From Vibrio caribbeanicus ATCC BAA-2122 (lineage in GTDB: Bacteria > Pseudomonadota > Gammaproteobacteria > Enterobacterales > Vibrionaceae): a DNA stretch of 64,000 nt. The stretch is from contig NZ_AEIU01000075.1 in assembly GCF_000165125.1 (NCBI RefSeq), forward strand, positions 1-64,000, given 5' to 3'. Each line of letters starts with the position of its first letter. Position 1 is the stretch's first letter. Shown piece after piece: positions 53,485 through 62,559 of this stretch. Under the pieces are notes generated by a model. The model did no database searches and was not told the origin of the DNA. It saw only the letters and a program-made list of their open reading frames with translations. The position numbers were made by a program, and so were the translations under genes.

Positions 53485-56400
53485 ATGACGACACCGATAA
53501 CGGACGCAAAAGAAACGCTCAGCTCAGCAGATTTTGGCCAATTCTTGGCAGACCTTAAACATCAAATCAACTCAAAATCAATCGACGCCAACATATTTGA
53601 TATTGAATCGCTCAAAAAACAAATAGCAACTATAGAGAAAAAGCTAGTTTCACAGTCTGAGACAGGCATCAGTTTAGAAGAGGTTCTTGTTGAGCTTTAT
53701 GCATCTCAGGCAGATGAAATCGTCCATGCAAGTCAGGATATCTTCGGAGTCCCTCCACAAAACGAAAATGAAGTTGAGTGGAGCTTAGCATGGAAAGCCA
53801 AGACTGCCTCTATGATCAATAGTGTTGATAAGCTAGAAAACAATACAGCTTACTTTGGTCACATGGTAAAAAAGAACTGGGGAGATTTGAAAGCCAGTGA
53901 CTTTTTTGCGGACAAAGACACGGGTAAGAACAATACATCTGATATAGAAAACACCAACTGGACAAAATACCTCAGTGACGGCGAGTTACTCGACGTTGCT
54001 AAGGGCAAAAGCCAAGTAGATATTTATCGAAAAGAGTTGATTACCAACCTTGCCCTGATAGAAAACGGCAGAGCCTTAGGGCAACTAATCGGTAAAAAAG
54101 GTATTTTTGGAGAAGACGATGCTGCAATGGCTGAATTTGCTTTTACAGCAATAAAAAGTGCATTGCAGGTTCCTCAATTGGCCATAGCCGAATTCGAGAA
54201 AAACCAATCTAAAGATAGCTTTGCAGCACTCGCGAAAACCGAATTCAAAGACGCAAACGTACAATCTCAAATTAGGGAGCTACTTACCAATTCAACGTTA
54301 GACCAAGAGGTTGTCAATTTGAAGTTTACGGGCCACGAAGGCCGGCCCGGTAAAGAAGACCAATTGGTGGACAACTTTAAATCCAAACTAACAGAATTCA
54401 AGAGCAAACTGGATGACAAACTAACGGCATTGGAGGAAGAATTAAAAGGACTCGAAGCGGAAAACAGCGAAAAAAAGGTGCTTTTTGAGGCGTCAGAAAA
54501 GGCTTCGGAATTGGCTAACGATAAATTAAGTGCTGCTGAGGTTCTTCTTGCTTCGAAGGTTCAAACTCTCTCTGATGCAAAGCAGGAAGTGAATAGTGCG
54601 AAGGAGAAAGTAGCTTCTAGTAAAGCTGAGAAAAATAAATACACCAGTGAGAAAGAAATCAAGGAATCCCACTTGAAGCAACTCGAACTCGAGAAGGCCG
54701 AGGGGAACAAAAGTGTTGCGGCTTTCGAGAACGCAATTAATAACAATAAAGTAAAAACAGAGGAGTTAGATGCTGCCATCGCCTCTGAACGGGTTAAATT
54801 AGAGCAATTAAACGCTAACTTGAGCGAAAAAGAAGATAAAAATAAACCGATAGTCATCAAGCTAAAGGAACAGGTTGATAAAGAAAAAATAGATATTGCA
54901 AATGCCAAACAAAAAATTGAGTCTCTGACATCAGAGAGGAGTGCTTTGCAGAGTGAAGCTTCTGAAATCAGAACTAAAAAGCTTCAACTTGAACAAAAAA
55001 TTGAGACTTTGGCGAGCGACATTGCAAAAGGTAAAGGACATCTAGAACAACTTGATAGCCAATTGATCAATAGCAAAAATCAATTGGCTATCGACACACA
55101 AGAACTTGAGCTTAAACAGGGCTATTTAAACGTTGCCCAGTCAGATTTTGATGCTGTGAACGCTGATGTAATATCTAAACAAGCTGAAGCTACATCTAAA
55201 AAAGAAACTCTTAGGCAAGACTCTGAAGCTTATGAAGCTTCACAACAAGAACTGAATACTCAGAAAGAGAATAAAACATCACTAGAAACCGATATAGAAA
55301 CCATAAAAACAGAGCACCTCGACAAGTTCGATAAATGGAGTAAGGCTGCAGATCTGTCTGATGCTGGTATGAGAGCACTATCTATCGGTAACAATATAGC
55401 TTCTGCTGTTAAATGGCATTCAAAAGATGTTGATGAAAATGACCACGCTGGTCAAGTAGCACAGGCAACCTCGCTAGCAAGTACCTACATGGGTCTAGTC
55501 CAAGACGGTATGGATGGTTTTGTTGAGTTGTCTAAGTTTTTTGATGCGACTAAAGGGATGAAGAACCTGCATGCGGGGACAGGAGCAGGGTCGGCGATAG
55601 TTGGCGTCGGCCCACAAATTGCGTCACTAGTTCAGGCAGTCCTTAACGTTAAAGACGCTCCAGATGAGTATAAAGCACATTACATTGGTGAGGCAGTGAT
55701 GCAAGGTGCCAACCTTGCTATGGGACTCACAGTTGGTGTGCTTACTGCGAAAGCCGCTATCACAGGAACAACGGTCTCTAGTGCGGTACCTGTTCTTGGG
55801 ATCGTCGCTTCTTTAGCAAGTGCAATAAATCCAGTGCAGTGGGCGGCATTTGAACAATCGAAAGATCATATCAACGATGTCGATGCCAAAACCGATGAAT
55901 CAAGTGATGCCTACGAAACGAGCGCTCAATATCTAACGGAGCTATTGGAAGATATCCATGGAACTGAAGTTGGTTTTTATTCAGCCAGTACCGCGGTGGG
56001 TGTTCTTGGTGGAATTGGGACGACAGCGGCTGCTGCGACTGGCGTTGGTGCCCCAGTTGCACTAGTTATTGCAGGCATTACCGCTGGTCTGCAAGGAATG
56101 CTAGAGGGCTTGAAGCAAGTTCACCTTGATAATGTAGCAGAAGATATGGCAGAGAAAATTCGTGCCTTTAATGAAGGTGTTGCAGGTTTCTTTGACCAAA
56201 GTTTTGAGCATTCTACTGATAAAGCTTTATCTGACTTTGTTGATGACGCAAAGCATTTTATCGAAAAAGGTTACGATTCAGTCTCAGGTTTAGGTTCCGT
56301 TCAAATGACAGCAAGTGACCTAGAATTAGCTGGTTTGTCCGGTGTCGGTGGAGAGCTAAAACAGACACAAAAGCATTTTTCAGGATTTATCGAGAAAGCC

Positions 56401-58257
56401 GATCTTGAAACTGGTGAATGGAATCGTGAAGAAATTAAGATTGATGCTAGTCAGGGCGTTATTGAGCGTACGAACGTGAATGGGGCTGCGACAGGCAAAG
56501 ATAATATGCTCACATTTGTTACTCCCATGGCAGCGGCAGGAAACGAAAATATATCAACCGAACATGTATCAAAAAATAGATATGAAACAACAATTAATAT
56601 TAGCAATCTCAAAGGCTGGACGATTAAAGATGGCGGTGACAATACAACCTTTGACTTGGACAATATTGTTACTAAAGCGCAGTCATTCCGAGCTCAAAAA
56701 GAATTGATCGATATTCCATTGTCAATCGAGGCCAATGCTGGTGATGACAACTTCTTAATGTCTGATATTACTGGGCGGATTACTGAAACAGATAGAACAG
56801 GTATCTTTGATGGTGGTTCTGGTAAAGACTCTGCAACTTATGCAAATCTTAAACATCTTGAGCAAGGAATAGAGGTATCGGTCAATCAATATGGCAATAT
56901 TCAAGTTGCAAAGACGATTGATAGCGATGCTCGTATTTATCTCGATAAGATCGGAGAATACGAAGTGTCTAAGGGTAAGAAAACCGAGCTAGTTGAATAT
57001 CGTTATATCGAATCTGGTAAGTTAGGTGAGTCGGTCATTCTGTATGATGAGTTTAAAAATATTGAATTACTTGCAGGCAGTGACTTGGATGATAATTTTG
57101 ATATCACTAATTACAACGGTGCATTCCTTGTCGCTGGTCGCGATGGAGATGACAGCTTTACTTTGGCACAAGAACACGCAGCGCTCGGAGGGAAAGGTGA
57201 CGACACCTTCACATTAGTGGGTGATATCGAATTACCACAAAATGACGAAAACACGCTACCCAAGTTTGCAGAAGTTGTTGGTGGTGAAGGCAATGATAAA
57301 ATTGTCCTCTCTCACAGCTGGTCAGAGCAAGCATTTAAATTTGGAGCATTGTATGCGGTCGCTGAAGAGTTTTTGACCCAGAATGAAGGTTTACGTAAAA
57401 ATCTATTGCCAAGCGCCAACGGCACCGAAAAGATGGAAGACGTTACTGTTGCTCTAATCGCCAACATGCTAGGCAAAGAGAATGATGTATCAAGTTCTTT
57501 CTTAGCTTTCTCTGAAATAGAAGAAATTCAGTGGGATACAACAGCTATTCATGACGTCCTTGGCAAGGCAATTGAGTCAAAAGTCGAATTAGCCGATTAT
57601 GACTTAGCTGCGCGAGCATTTCTAAATCGCAGTACCGAAGGTGGCTACCAAGGCCTTGTTACTTACGATTTTTCCTCTCAACAAAAAGAGGGATTAGAGA
57701 TAAGAGGGACTGCGAACAATGATGGGATTATTGGCTCTGCAAACAGTGACCTTATTTTCGGCGGAGAAGGCAGCGATAAGCTCAATGGTTCAGGCGGTAC
57801 AAATGTTTTGATTGGTGGTTCAGGTGCTGATGAATTTGTATTTGACTTTTCTGAGTCATCGGAAGACTCGGTTAAGTTGATTGACTTTAACCTAGACAGC
57901 GAAACTGAGGACTTTGGTGCACAAGCGCTTAATGATGTATTCACCTTTAATCTCGGTAGCAAGGTTTTTGAACATATCCAAATATTTTCTAGCGCTGGGC
58001 AACAGTCTAAAGACTTGAAATTCGGTATTGGTGGTTCAACAGTAACGATTGAAAACTTCTACACTGAGGGATATGAGGGTAATGGCTCTGTTGGTAGTGC
58101 AAACCAATTGTTTGTGTTTAATTCTGATGTAAGCCAGACCGAAACGTATGGCTATAGTGAATTAGACCAGATATTTGGTAACTCCTATACGGAATTCCTC
58201 AGAACTGAGCAGGGGTCTCAATTTGAGGAAGGGACATCTTACTATGCGATTGCATAG
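53485..58257 (+). CDS. RTX-family toxin, 1590 aa with long coiled coil and hydrophobic pore region
   Basis: 1590 aa, no signal peptide, consistent with type I secretion. Residues about 300-615 are a long charged coiled coil (LEEELKGLEAENSEKKVLFEASEK and similar). Residues about 698-875 have three hydrophobic segments (GAGSAIVGVGPQIASLVQAV; GLTVGVLTAKAAIT...VLGIVASLASA; GVLGGIGTTAAAATGVGAPVALVI), as in the pore regions of RTX haemolysins. From about 1106, Ca2+-binding nonapeptides appear (GGSGKDSA, AGRDGDDSF, GGKGDDTF, GGEGNDK, then GGEGSDKLNGSGG and GGSGADEF at 1420-1450). The C-terminal 130 aa should carry the secretion signal. An acyltransferase is next, so lysine acylation is likely. The coiled coil makes it longer than HlyA-type toxins. 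Confidence 0.88.
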   Translation: MTTPITDAKETLSSADFGQFLADLKHQINSKSIDANIFDIESLKKQIATIEKKLVSQSETGISLEEVLVELYASQADEIVHASQDIFGVPPQNENEVEWSLAWKAKTASMINSVDKLENNTAYFGHMVKKNWGDLKASDFFADKDTGKNNTSDIENTNWTKYLSDGELLDVAKGKSQVDIYRKELITNLALIENGRALGQLIGKKGIFGEDDAAMAEFAFTAIKSALQVPQLAIAEFEKNQSKDSFAALAKTEFKDANVQSQIRELLTNSTLDQEVVNLKFTGHEGRPGKEDQLVDNFKSKLTEFKSKLDDKLTALEEELKGLEAENSEKKVLFEASEKASELANDKLSAAEVLLASKVQTLSDAKQEVNSAKEKVASSKAEKNKYTSEKEIKESHLKQLELEKAEGNKSVAAFENAINNNKVKTEELDAAIASERVKLEQLNANLSEKEDKNKPIVIKLKEQVDKEKIDIANAKQKIESLTSERSALQSEASEIRTKKLQLEQKIETLASDIAKGKGHLEQLDSQLINSKNQLAIDTQELELKQGYLNVAQSDFDAVNADVISKQAEATSKKETLRQDSEAYEASQQELNTQKENKTSLETDIETIKTEHLDKFDKWSKAADLSDAGMRALSIGNNIASAVKWHSKDVDENDHAGQVAQATSLASTYMGLVQDGMDGFVELSKFFDATKGMKNLHAGTGAGSAIVGVGPQIASLVQAVLNVKDAPDEYKAHYIGEAVMQGANLAMGLTVGVLTAKAAITGTTVSSAVPVLGIVASLASAINPVQWAAFEQSKDHINDVDAKTDESSDAYETSAQYLTELLEDIHGTEVGFYSASTAVGVLGGIGTTAAAATGVGAPVALVIAGITAGLQGMLEGLKQVHLDNVAEDMAEKIRAFNEGVAGFFDQSFEHSTDKALSDFVDDAKHFIEKGYDSVSGLGSVQMTASDLELAGLSGVGGELKQTQKHFSGFIEKADLETGEWNREEIKIDASQGVIERTNVNGAATGKDNMLTFVTPMAAAGNENISTEHVSKNRYETTINISNLKGWTIKDGGDNTTFDLDNIVTKAQSFRAQKELIDIPLSIEANAGDDNFLMSDITGRITETDRTGIFDGGSGKDSATYANLKHLEQGIEVSVNQYGNIQVAKTIDSDARIYLDKIGEYEVSKGKKTELVEYRYIESGKLGESVILYDEFKNIELLAGSDLDDNFDITNYNGAFLVAGRDGDDSFTLAQEHAALGGKGDDTFTLVGDIELPQNDENTLPKFAEVVGGEGNDKIVLSHSWSEQAFKFGALYAVAEEFLTQNEGLRKNLLPSANGTEKMEDVTVALIANMLGKENDVSSSFLAFSEIEEIQWDTTAIHDVLGKAIESKVELADYDLAARAFLNRSTEGGYQGLVTYDFSSQQKEGLEIRGTANNDGIIGSANSDLIFGGEGSDKLNGSGGTNVLIGGSGADEFVFDFSESSEDSVKLIDFNLDSETEDFGAQALNDVFTFNLGSKVFEHIQIFSSAGQQSKDLKFGIGGSTVTIENFYTEGYEGNGSVGSANQLFVFNSDVSQTETYGYSELDQIFGNSYTEFLRTEQGSQFEEGTSYYAIA

Positions 58258-58299
58258 GAGAAGTTAATTACTAACGCGTTGTATTACTCTCAAAGTGTC

Positions 58300-58335
58300 A
58301 CGGATAAGTGGAGCTTGCTCCACTTATCCGTTTTC
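58300..58335 (+). terminator. Strong hairpin between the toxin and acyltransferase genes
   Basis: acggataagtggagc / gctccacttatccgt has a 15-base perfect stem with a four-base loop and then tttt. In a co-directional operon it will act as a partial terminator/attenuator, keeping export genes below toxin level, comparable to the hlyA-hlyB intergenic terminator. Confidence 0.85.
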
Positions 58336-58352
58336 AGGGACAAGGTGAAGAT

Positions 58353-58835
58353 ATGAAAGAGCTTGATAACTTCGTTCAACTTGGACAAATCTCTTGGTTA
58401 TGGATGAACTCTAAGCTTCATGAGGATTGGTCTACGCGGCTTATGAGCCGTAATACCATTCCTCCGATTAGTTTGGGCCAGTATGAGATTCTCCATGGGA
58501 ATGATGGTATTCCTGTTGCCTATGCAAGCTGGGCCTATTTTTCAGAAGATGCTGAGCTAAGATATATACGTGACCCATCGTTAATACGCCTTGAGGATTG
58601 GAACTCTGGGGATCGTTTATGGTTTGTTGATTATGTTTCCCCGTTTTCTGTAAAGCATACTTTGGCACTTAAAAGCGTATTGCGTGAAAGGTTTTCCGAT
58701 CGTTTTGCTCGAGGTTTGAGGGTAACTCCTGGTGGCAAAACAGGGCGTGTACTTACCTATTTCGGGGAGAATGTCCCAGAAGGATGGCGAACCACGGCAG
58801 ATGAACAAATACTCTCACATTTTTCAGACAAATAA
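58353..58835 (+). CDS. RTX toxin-activating lysine acyltransferase (HlyC family)
   Basis: 160 aa from ATG 58353, with AAGGTGAAG upstream; the frame opening at 58308 is less likely. The HlyC-type features are LGQISWLWMNSKLH near the N-terminus (catalytic His of the W-M-x-S-x-x-H motif) and YASWAYFSEDAE then LWFVDYVSPF (the Asp). It transfers an acyl group from acyl-ACP to toxin lysines. Placed after, not before, the toxin gene. Confidence 0.88.
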   Translation: MKELDNFVQLGQISWLWMNSKLHEDWSTRLMSRNTIPPISLGQYEILHGNDGIPVAYASWAYFSEDAELRYIRDPSLIRLEDWNSGDRLWFVDYVSPFSVKHTLALKSVLRERFSDRFARGLRVTPGGKTGRVLTYFGENVPEGWRTTADEQILSHFSDK

Positions 58836-58881
58836 GGTTATTTCTCTGAACTGTAAATTGAATTCATTTTGAAGTAGAAGT

Positions 58882-60594
58882 ATGACAGAGCCTTTAAAAA
58901 GTTCCAGCCAAGGCTGCCACAGCTTAAAGAAAGCAATTCAAAAACACCGAATGAGTTTCATTGGTGTCGCTATTTTCAGTGCCGTTGTTAACATCCTGAT
59001 GTTAGTGGGGCCTCTTTTTATGTTACAAGTGTATGACCGCGTTTTAGCAAGTCACTCGACCGCGACCTTGTTTGCATTATTCATTATTGTGGTTTTTGTC
59101 TACGTTGTAATGGGGGTGCTGGACCATTGCCGGGGAAGAATTCTTGCTAGAATAGGTTCTGGTGTACAGTCTGCGTTGGATGAGACTGTATTTAAAATTG
59201 TTATGAAGCAGGCTGAGTCACAAACCTTTCGAGATCAACCTGCAAGTCCACTGAAAGAGTTGTCGTCGCTCCGAGCCGGTTTGTCTTCATCTGCCACTGG
59301 CGCGATATTCGATTTACCTTGGACGCCTTTCTATATTGGCGTTATGTTTCTTTTTCATCCTTGGCTAGGATGGTTTTCTATTTCAAGCGCAATACTTATT
59401 TTCTTCCTATCAGTACTAAATGAGTTTAAAACTCGCAAAGGCCAAGTCCAATCAAGTCGGCAATCTGCCCAAGCCGATCTACAAACCGAATGGGTCCGGT
59501 CTTCAATCGAGACTATCAAGGGCTTGGGAATGTCCAATCGGATGGCAACCAAATGGCGCCAAACTCGTCAACGAGCACTCAAAACGAATATAAAAGTTGC
59601 TGATATCGGTGGATTACTGTCGGTCATTACCAAGACTACTCGTCAACTGTTACAGTCAGCTATTTTAGCACTTGGTGCTTTGTTAGTGTTGAATGGAGAT
59701 TTGACGGGTGGCACCATGATTGCGGGTTCGATTTTGCTAGGTAGAGCTCTTGCACCAGTTGAGCAAGTTGTTGGACAGTGGCAAATCTTCCAACAAGCAA
59801 GAAACTCGTGGAAATCATTAAATAAACTGTTAGAAAAGTATCCTGCTGAGCCAGCTAAAACTGAGTTACCCAGACCTAAAGCAAAGTTGATTGTCAATGA
59901 CCTATATGTTGTTCCAGCGGGAGAAACCTCTCCTGTAATTCGGGGAATAACCTTTGCAGCAGAGCCCGGTGATGCGATTGGTATTATTGGTCCCTCCTCA
60001 TCTGGGAAAACGTCACTCGCTCGTGCGCTAATCGGCTTTTGGCCTCCGAGTAGTGGTGAAATTAGGTTAGACGGCGCTGAACTCAATCAATACGATGATG
60101 AAACTTTAGGTAGTTTAATTGGGTATTTACCGCAGGATGTGAAAGTATACCCAGGAACGGTGGCTGAAAATATTGCGCGATTTAACCTCGACAAAAGTTC
60201 AGAAAAAATCATTGCTGCAAGTCAGCAGGCTGCGGCGCATGATCTTATTTTAAAACTTCCTAATGGTTATGATACTCAAATCACGAGCAGTGGGGGAGTA
60301 CTTTCAGGAGGACAGAAGCAACGAATAGGTCTAGCTAGAGCGTTTTACGATGACCCAGTGATGCTGATTCTCGATGAACCTAACTCAAGCCTCGATGAGC
60401 CGGGTATGCAAGCATTAAATCAAGCAATTAAAAATGCGCGTAATTCAGAGAAATTGGTATTAGTCATCGCACATAGACCATCAGCTTTGACCAAATGTAA
60501 TAAGGTGTTGGTTATAGATAAAGGTAAAATGGTGGCATTTGGCGACAAAGATAAAGTGCTTAATCAAGTCACTCGATCTGGAGCCACCTCATGA
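58882..60594 (+). CDS. Type I secretion ABC transporter (PrtD/AprD type)
   Basis: 570 aa: six membrane helices then an ABC domain with Walker A GPSSSGKTSLARAL, signature LSGGQKQRIGLARA and Walker B LILDEPNSSLD. It lacks the N-terminal C39-like domain of HlyB (which would make it about 700 aa), matching PrtD/AprD exporters of proteases and lipases instead. It should drive export of the RTX protein through the inner membrane with the adaptor that overlaps its stop. Confidence 0.93.
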   Translation: MTEPLKSSSQGCHSLKKAIQKHRMSFIGVAIFSAVVNILMLVGPLFMLQVYDRVLASHSTATLFALFIIVVFVYVVMGVLDHCRGRILARIGSGVQSALDETVFKIVMKQAESQTFRDQPASPLKELSSLRAGLSSSATGAIFDLPWTPFYIGVMFLFHPWLGWFSISSAILIFFLSVLNEFKTRKGQVQSSRQSAQADLQTEWVRSSIETIKGLGMSNRMATKWRQTRQRALKTNIKVADIGGLLSVITKTTRQLLQSAILALGALLVLNGDLTGGTMIAGSILLGRALAPVEQVVGQWQIFQQARNSWKSLNKLLEKYPAEPAKTELPRPKAKLIVNDLYVVPAGETSPVIRGITFAAEPGDAIGIIGPSSSGKTSLARALIGFWPPSSGEIRLDGAELNQYDDETLGSLIGYLPQDVKVYPGTVAENIARFNLDKSSEKIIAASQQAAAHDLILKLPNGYDTQITSSGGVLSGGQKQRIGLARAFYDDPVMLILDEPNSSLDEPGMQALNQAIKNARNSEKLVLVIAHRPSALTKCNKVLVIDKGKMVAFGDKDKVLNQVTRSGATS

Positions 60595-61913
60595 AAGAAA
60601 ACCGTGATCCTAATGATTTTGCACTCTACGTATCAATGCAGCGATATCTCTTCGTGGGGATGTTAGCATTGATTTTCGGCCTAGGTGGTTTTGTTCTTTG
60701 GTCGGTTAGCCTAAAAATTGATGGTGCGGTCGTGGCTTCTGGACAGATTAGTGTAGAGGCCAAGCAGCAAGCCGTGCAGCACCCAGACGGCGGCATAGTA
60801 AAACACATTTATATACGAGAAGGAGCATTTGTTGAAATCGGCGAGCCACTACTCCTTCTCGATGGTGCGAGTTTACATACTCAGCAAACCGTGCTTAAAC
60901 GTAAGAGGGTAGAAGCTCGAGCTCGTATAGAGAGGTTATTTAGTGAGATTAGTGGTTCGAATGAGCTGAACTACTCCTCAAAACTTATTGAAATGGGGAC
61001 AGGTATAGAGGGCTTCGAAGAAATACTCAACAATGAAAAGATGTTGTTTAATGCTCGGAAGACCATTATTGATCAAACAAAGGCACAGTCTCAAATTAGA
61101 CAAAAACGAACTGAGAATGTGATTTCCGGATTACAGCGTCAGCTCGCTGCAACCAAAAAGCAACTGAAGCTGACTCAAAAAGACCTTGATGCTCAGGAGC
61201 GACTTCAGGCGCAAGAGTTTGCTTCAAAGACACAGTTACGAATTTTGCATCGAGAGGCAGCGAAATATGAAAGTGAGTTAGGGCAGTTAGAAGCGAGTAT
61301 TGCCGAGTCACGTAACACCATTGCTGATCACGAAATTGAGTGGCTAAGACAAAAAACAAAATTCCAAGAGGATGCGCAATCTGAGCTACAAGATCTCCGA
61401 GTAAAGCAAGCTGAGCTTATCGAAAATATTGACCTAAATAGTATCAAACTAAAGCGGTTAGTACTCCGTGCACCAATGAGTGGGCGTGTTCTTGGGCTCT
61501 CGGCGAATACTATTGGAGGCGTTATTCAAGCAGGTACAGAAATCGCAAATATTGTGCCTAGTTCTATGCCCTTGGTAGTTAATGTTAGGATCGACCCATT
61601 GCAAATTGACAGAGTTAGTATTGGCCAAGAAGTGAGAATTCGCTTTCCAAGCTTTAATGCGGTAACGACTCCTGAGGTCTATGGTAAAATAAAGAATATA
61701 TCCGCAGATGTCATCTCTGATCCTAATAGCGGTACCTCATTTTTTACCGCAGAAATTACCCTTGATGAACAGGCCAAACAGGATCTTGCAGAGCTTGAGT
61801 TAGTCCCAGGTATGCTTGTCGATGCGTTTATTCGCACTGACGAAAGAACTCCAGCTTCCTTCTTGTTAAAACCAATTTTTGAATACTGGATGTATTCCAT
61901 GCGTGAGGAATAG
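60591..61913 (+). CDS. HlyD-family membrane-fusion protein for type I secretion
   Basis: 440 aa. One membrane helix (about 16-38), a lipoyl-type half-motif near 55-90 (QAVQHPDGGIVKHIYIREGAFVEIGEPLLLLD), a long coiled coil to about 285, and the second half (VLRAPMSGRVLGLSANTIGGVI) followed by a beta-barrel. It overlaps the ABC gene by four bases (ATGA). It bridges the ABC transporter to a TolC outer-membrane channel, which is encoded elsewhere. Confidence 0.93.
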   Translation: MKENRDPNDFALYVSMQRYLFVGMLALIFGLGGFVLWSVSLKIDGAVVASGQISVEAKQQAVQHPDGGIVKHIYIREGAFVEIGEPLLLLDGASLHTQQTVLKRKRVEARARIERLFSEISGSNELNYSSKLIEMGTGIEGFEEILNNEKMLFNARKTIIDQTKAQSQIRQKRTENVISGLQRQLAATKKQLKLTQKDLDAQERLQAQEFASKTQLRILHREAAKYESELGQLEASIAESRNTIADHEIEWLRQKTKFQEDAQSELQDLRVKQAELIENIDLNSIKLKRLVLRAPMSGRVLGLSANTIGGVIQAGTEIANIVPSSMPLVVNVRIDPLQIDRVSIGQEVRIRFPSFNAVTTPEVYGKIKNISADVISDPNSGTSFFTAEITLDEQAKQDLAELELVPGMLVDAFIRTDERTPASFLLKPIFEYWMYSMREE

Positions 61914-61925
61914 AGCTTAATTGAT

Positions 61926-62181
61926 TGTCCATTAACCTCGAGGTGTGCGGTTTTAAGTGGGATATTATTCGTTTGTCGTGATGGAAGCGATTTGAATATC
62001 TCACATGTAAAACCGAACATCGCTAATGACCTATGTAAAGCAGGGTAAGTTACCCTTTTGGAACGGGCTACAGTGCCTATTTCATCGTCAAACAACTTGG
62101 TAAGAGCCGACTACTTCGTAGCATTATTTTCCTAATCCATAGCTCTGAGTCCTATATCTTGAAATCACTTGGGTATATATT
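61926..62181. repeat. MITE/ERIC-like inverted repeat, copy C
   Basis: The right end cacttgggtatatatt and the interior tcgctaatgacctatgtaaa match copies A and B. The left end is degenerate (attaacctcgaggtgt). It separates the RTX operon from the next gene. Confidence 0.6.
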
Positions 62182-62559
62182 CGGGGATTATTTGAAGTTT
62201 TGGGGCGTAAATTTTGTACAAAATAATGCTTTTATTGTCTATCCAATCAATATCTAACGTACTTATGAAACTCATACAAACTTTATAATACACACTGTTA
62301 TTTTATAAATAGATATAAATACATATTTGTTCATAAATACTATCTTGATGATTTTCTGAATTATTTATAGTCAAATTCATTTCTAAATATAATTAATATA
62401 TATAACTGATTTTTTTGATGCATTCACTAGCATTATTTTAATCTGCTACCAAGTAATCGTTGATTTTAGGGTAAAAAGTGAACAATCTACGTCTCGCCAA
62501 ATAAATTAATAAATGGCGTGAATATAATAATATAAATTTATTATGTAGGTTTTTTAATA
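62182..62559. other. AT-rich spacer before the transglutaminase-type gene
   Basis: About 380 very AT-rich bases, presumably the promoter region of the gene at 62560. No specific site recognised. Confidence 0.35.

Noticed and set aside
59643-60086. Minus-strand 147-aa ORF over the ABC exporter
   Set aside because: Antisense shadow of an ABC domain with Walker motifs.
61679-62095. Minus-strand 138-aa ORF across the end of the HlyD gene
   Set aside because: It crosses a supported gene end and repeat copy C; no ribosome site or domain.
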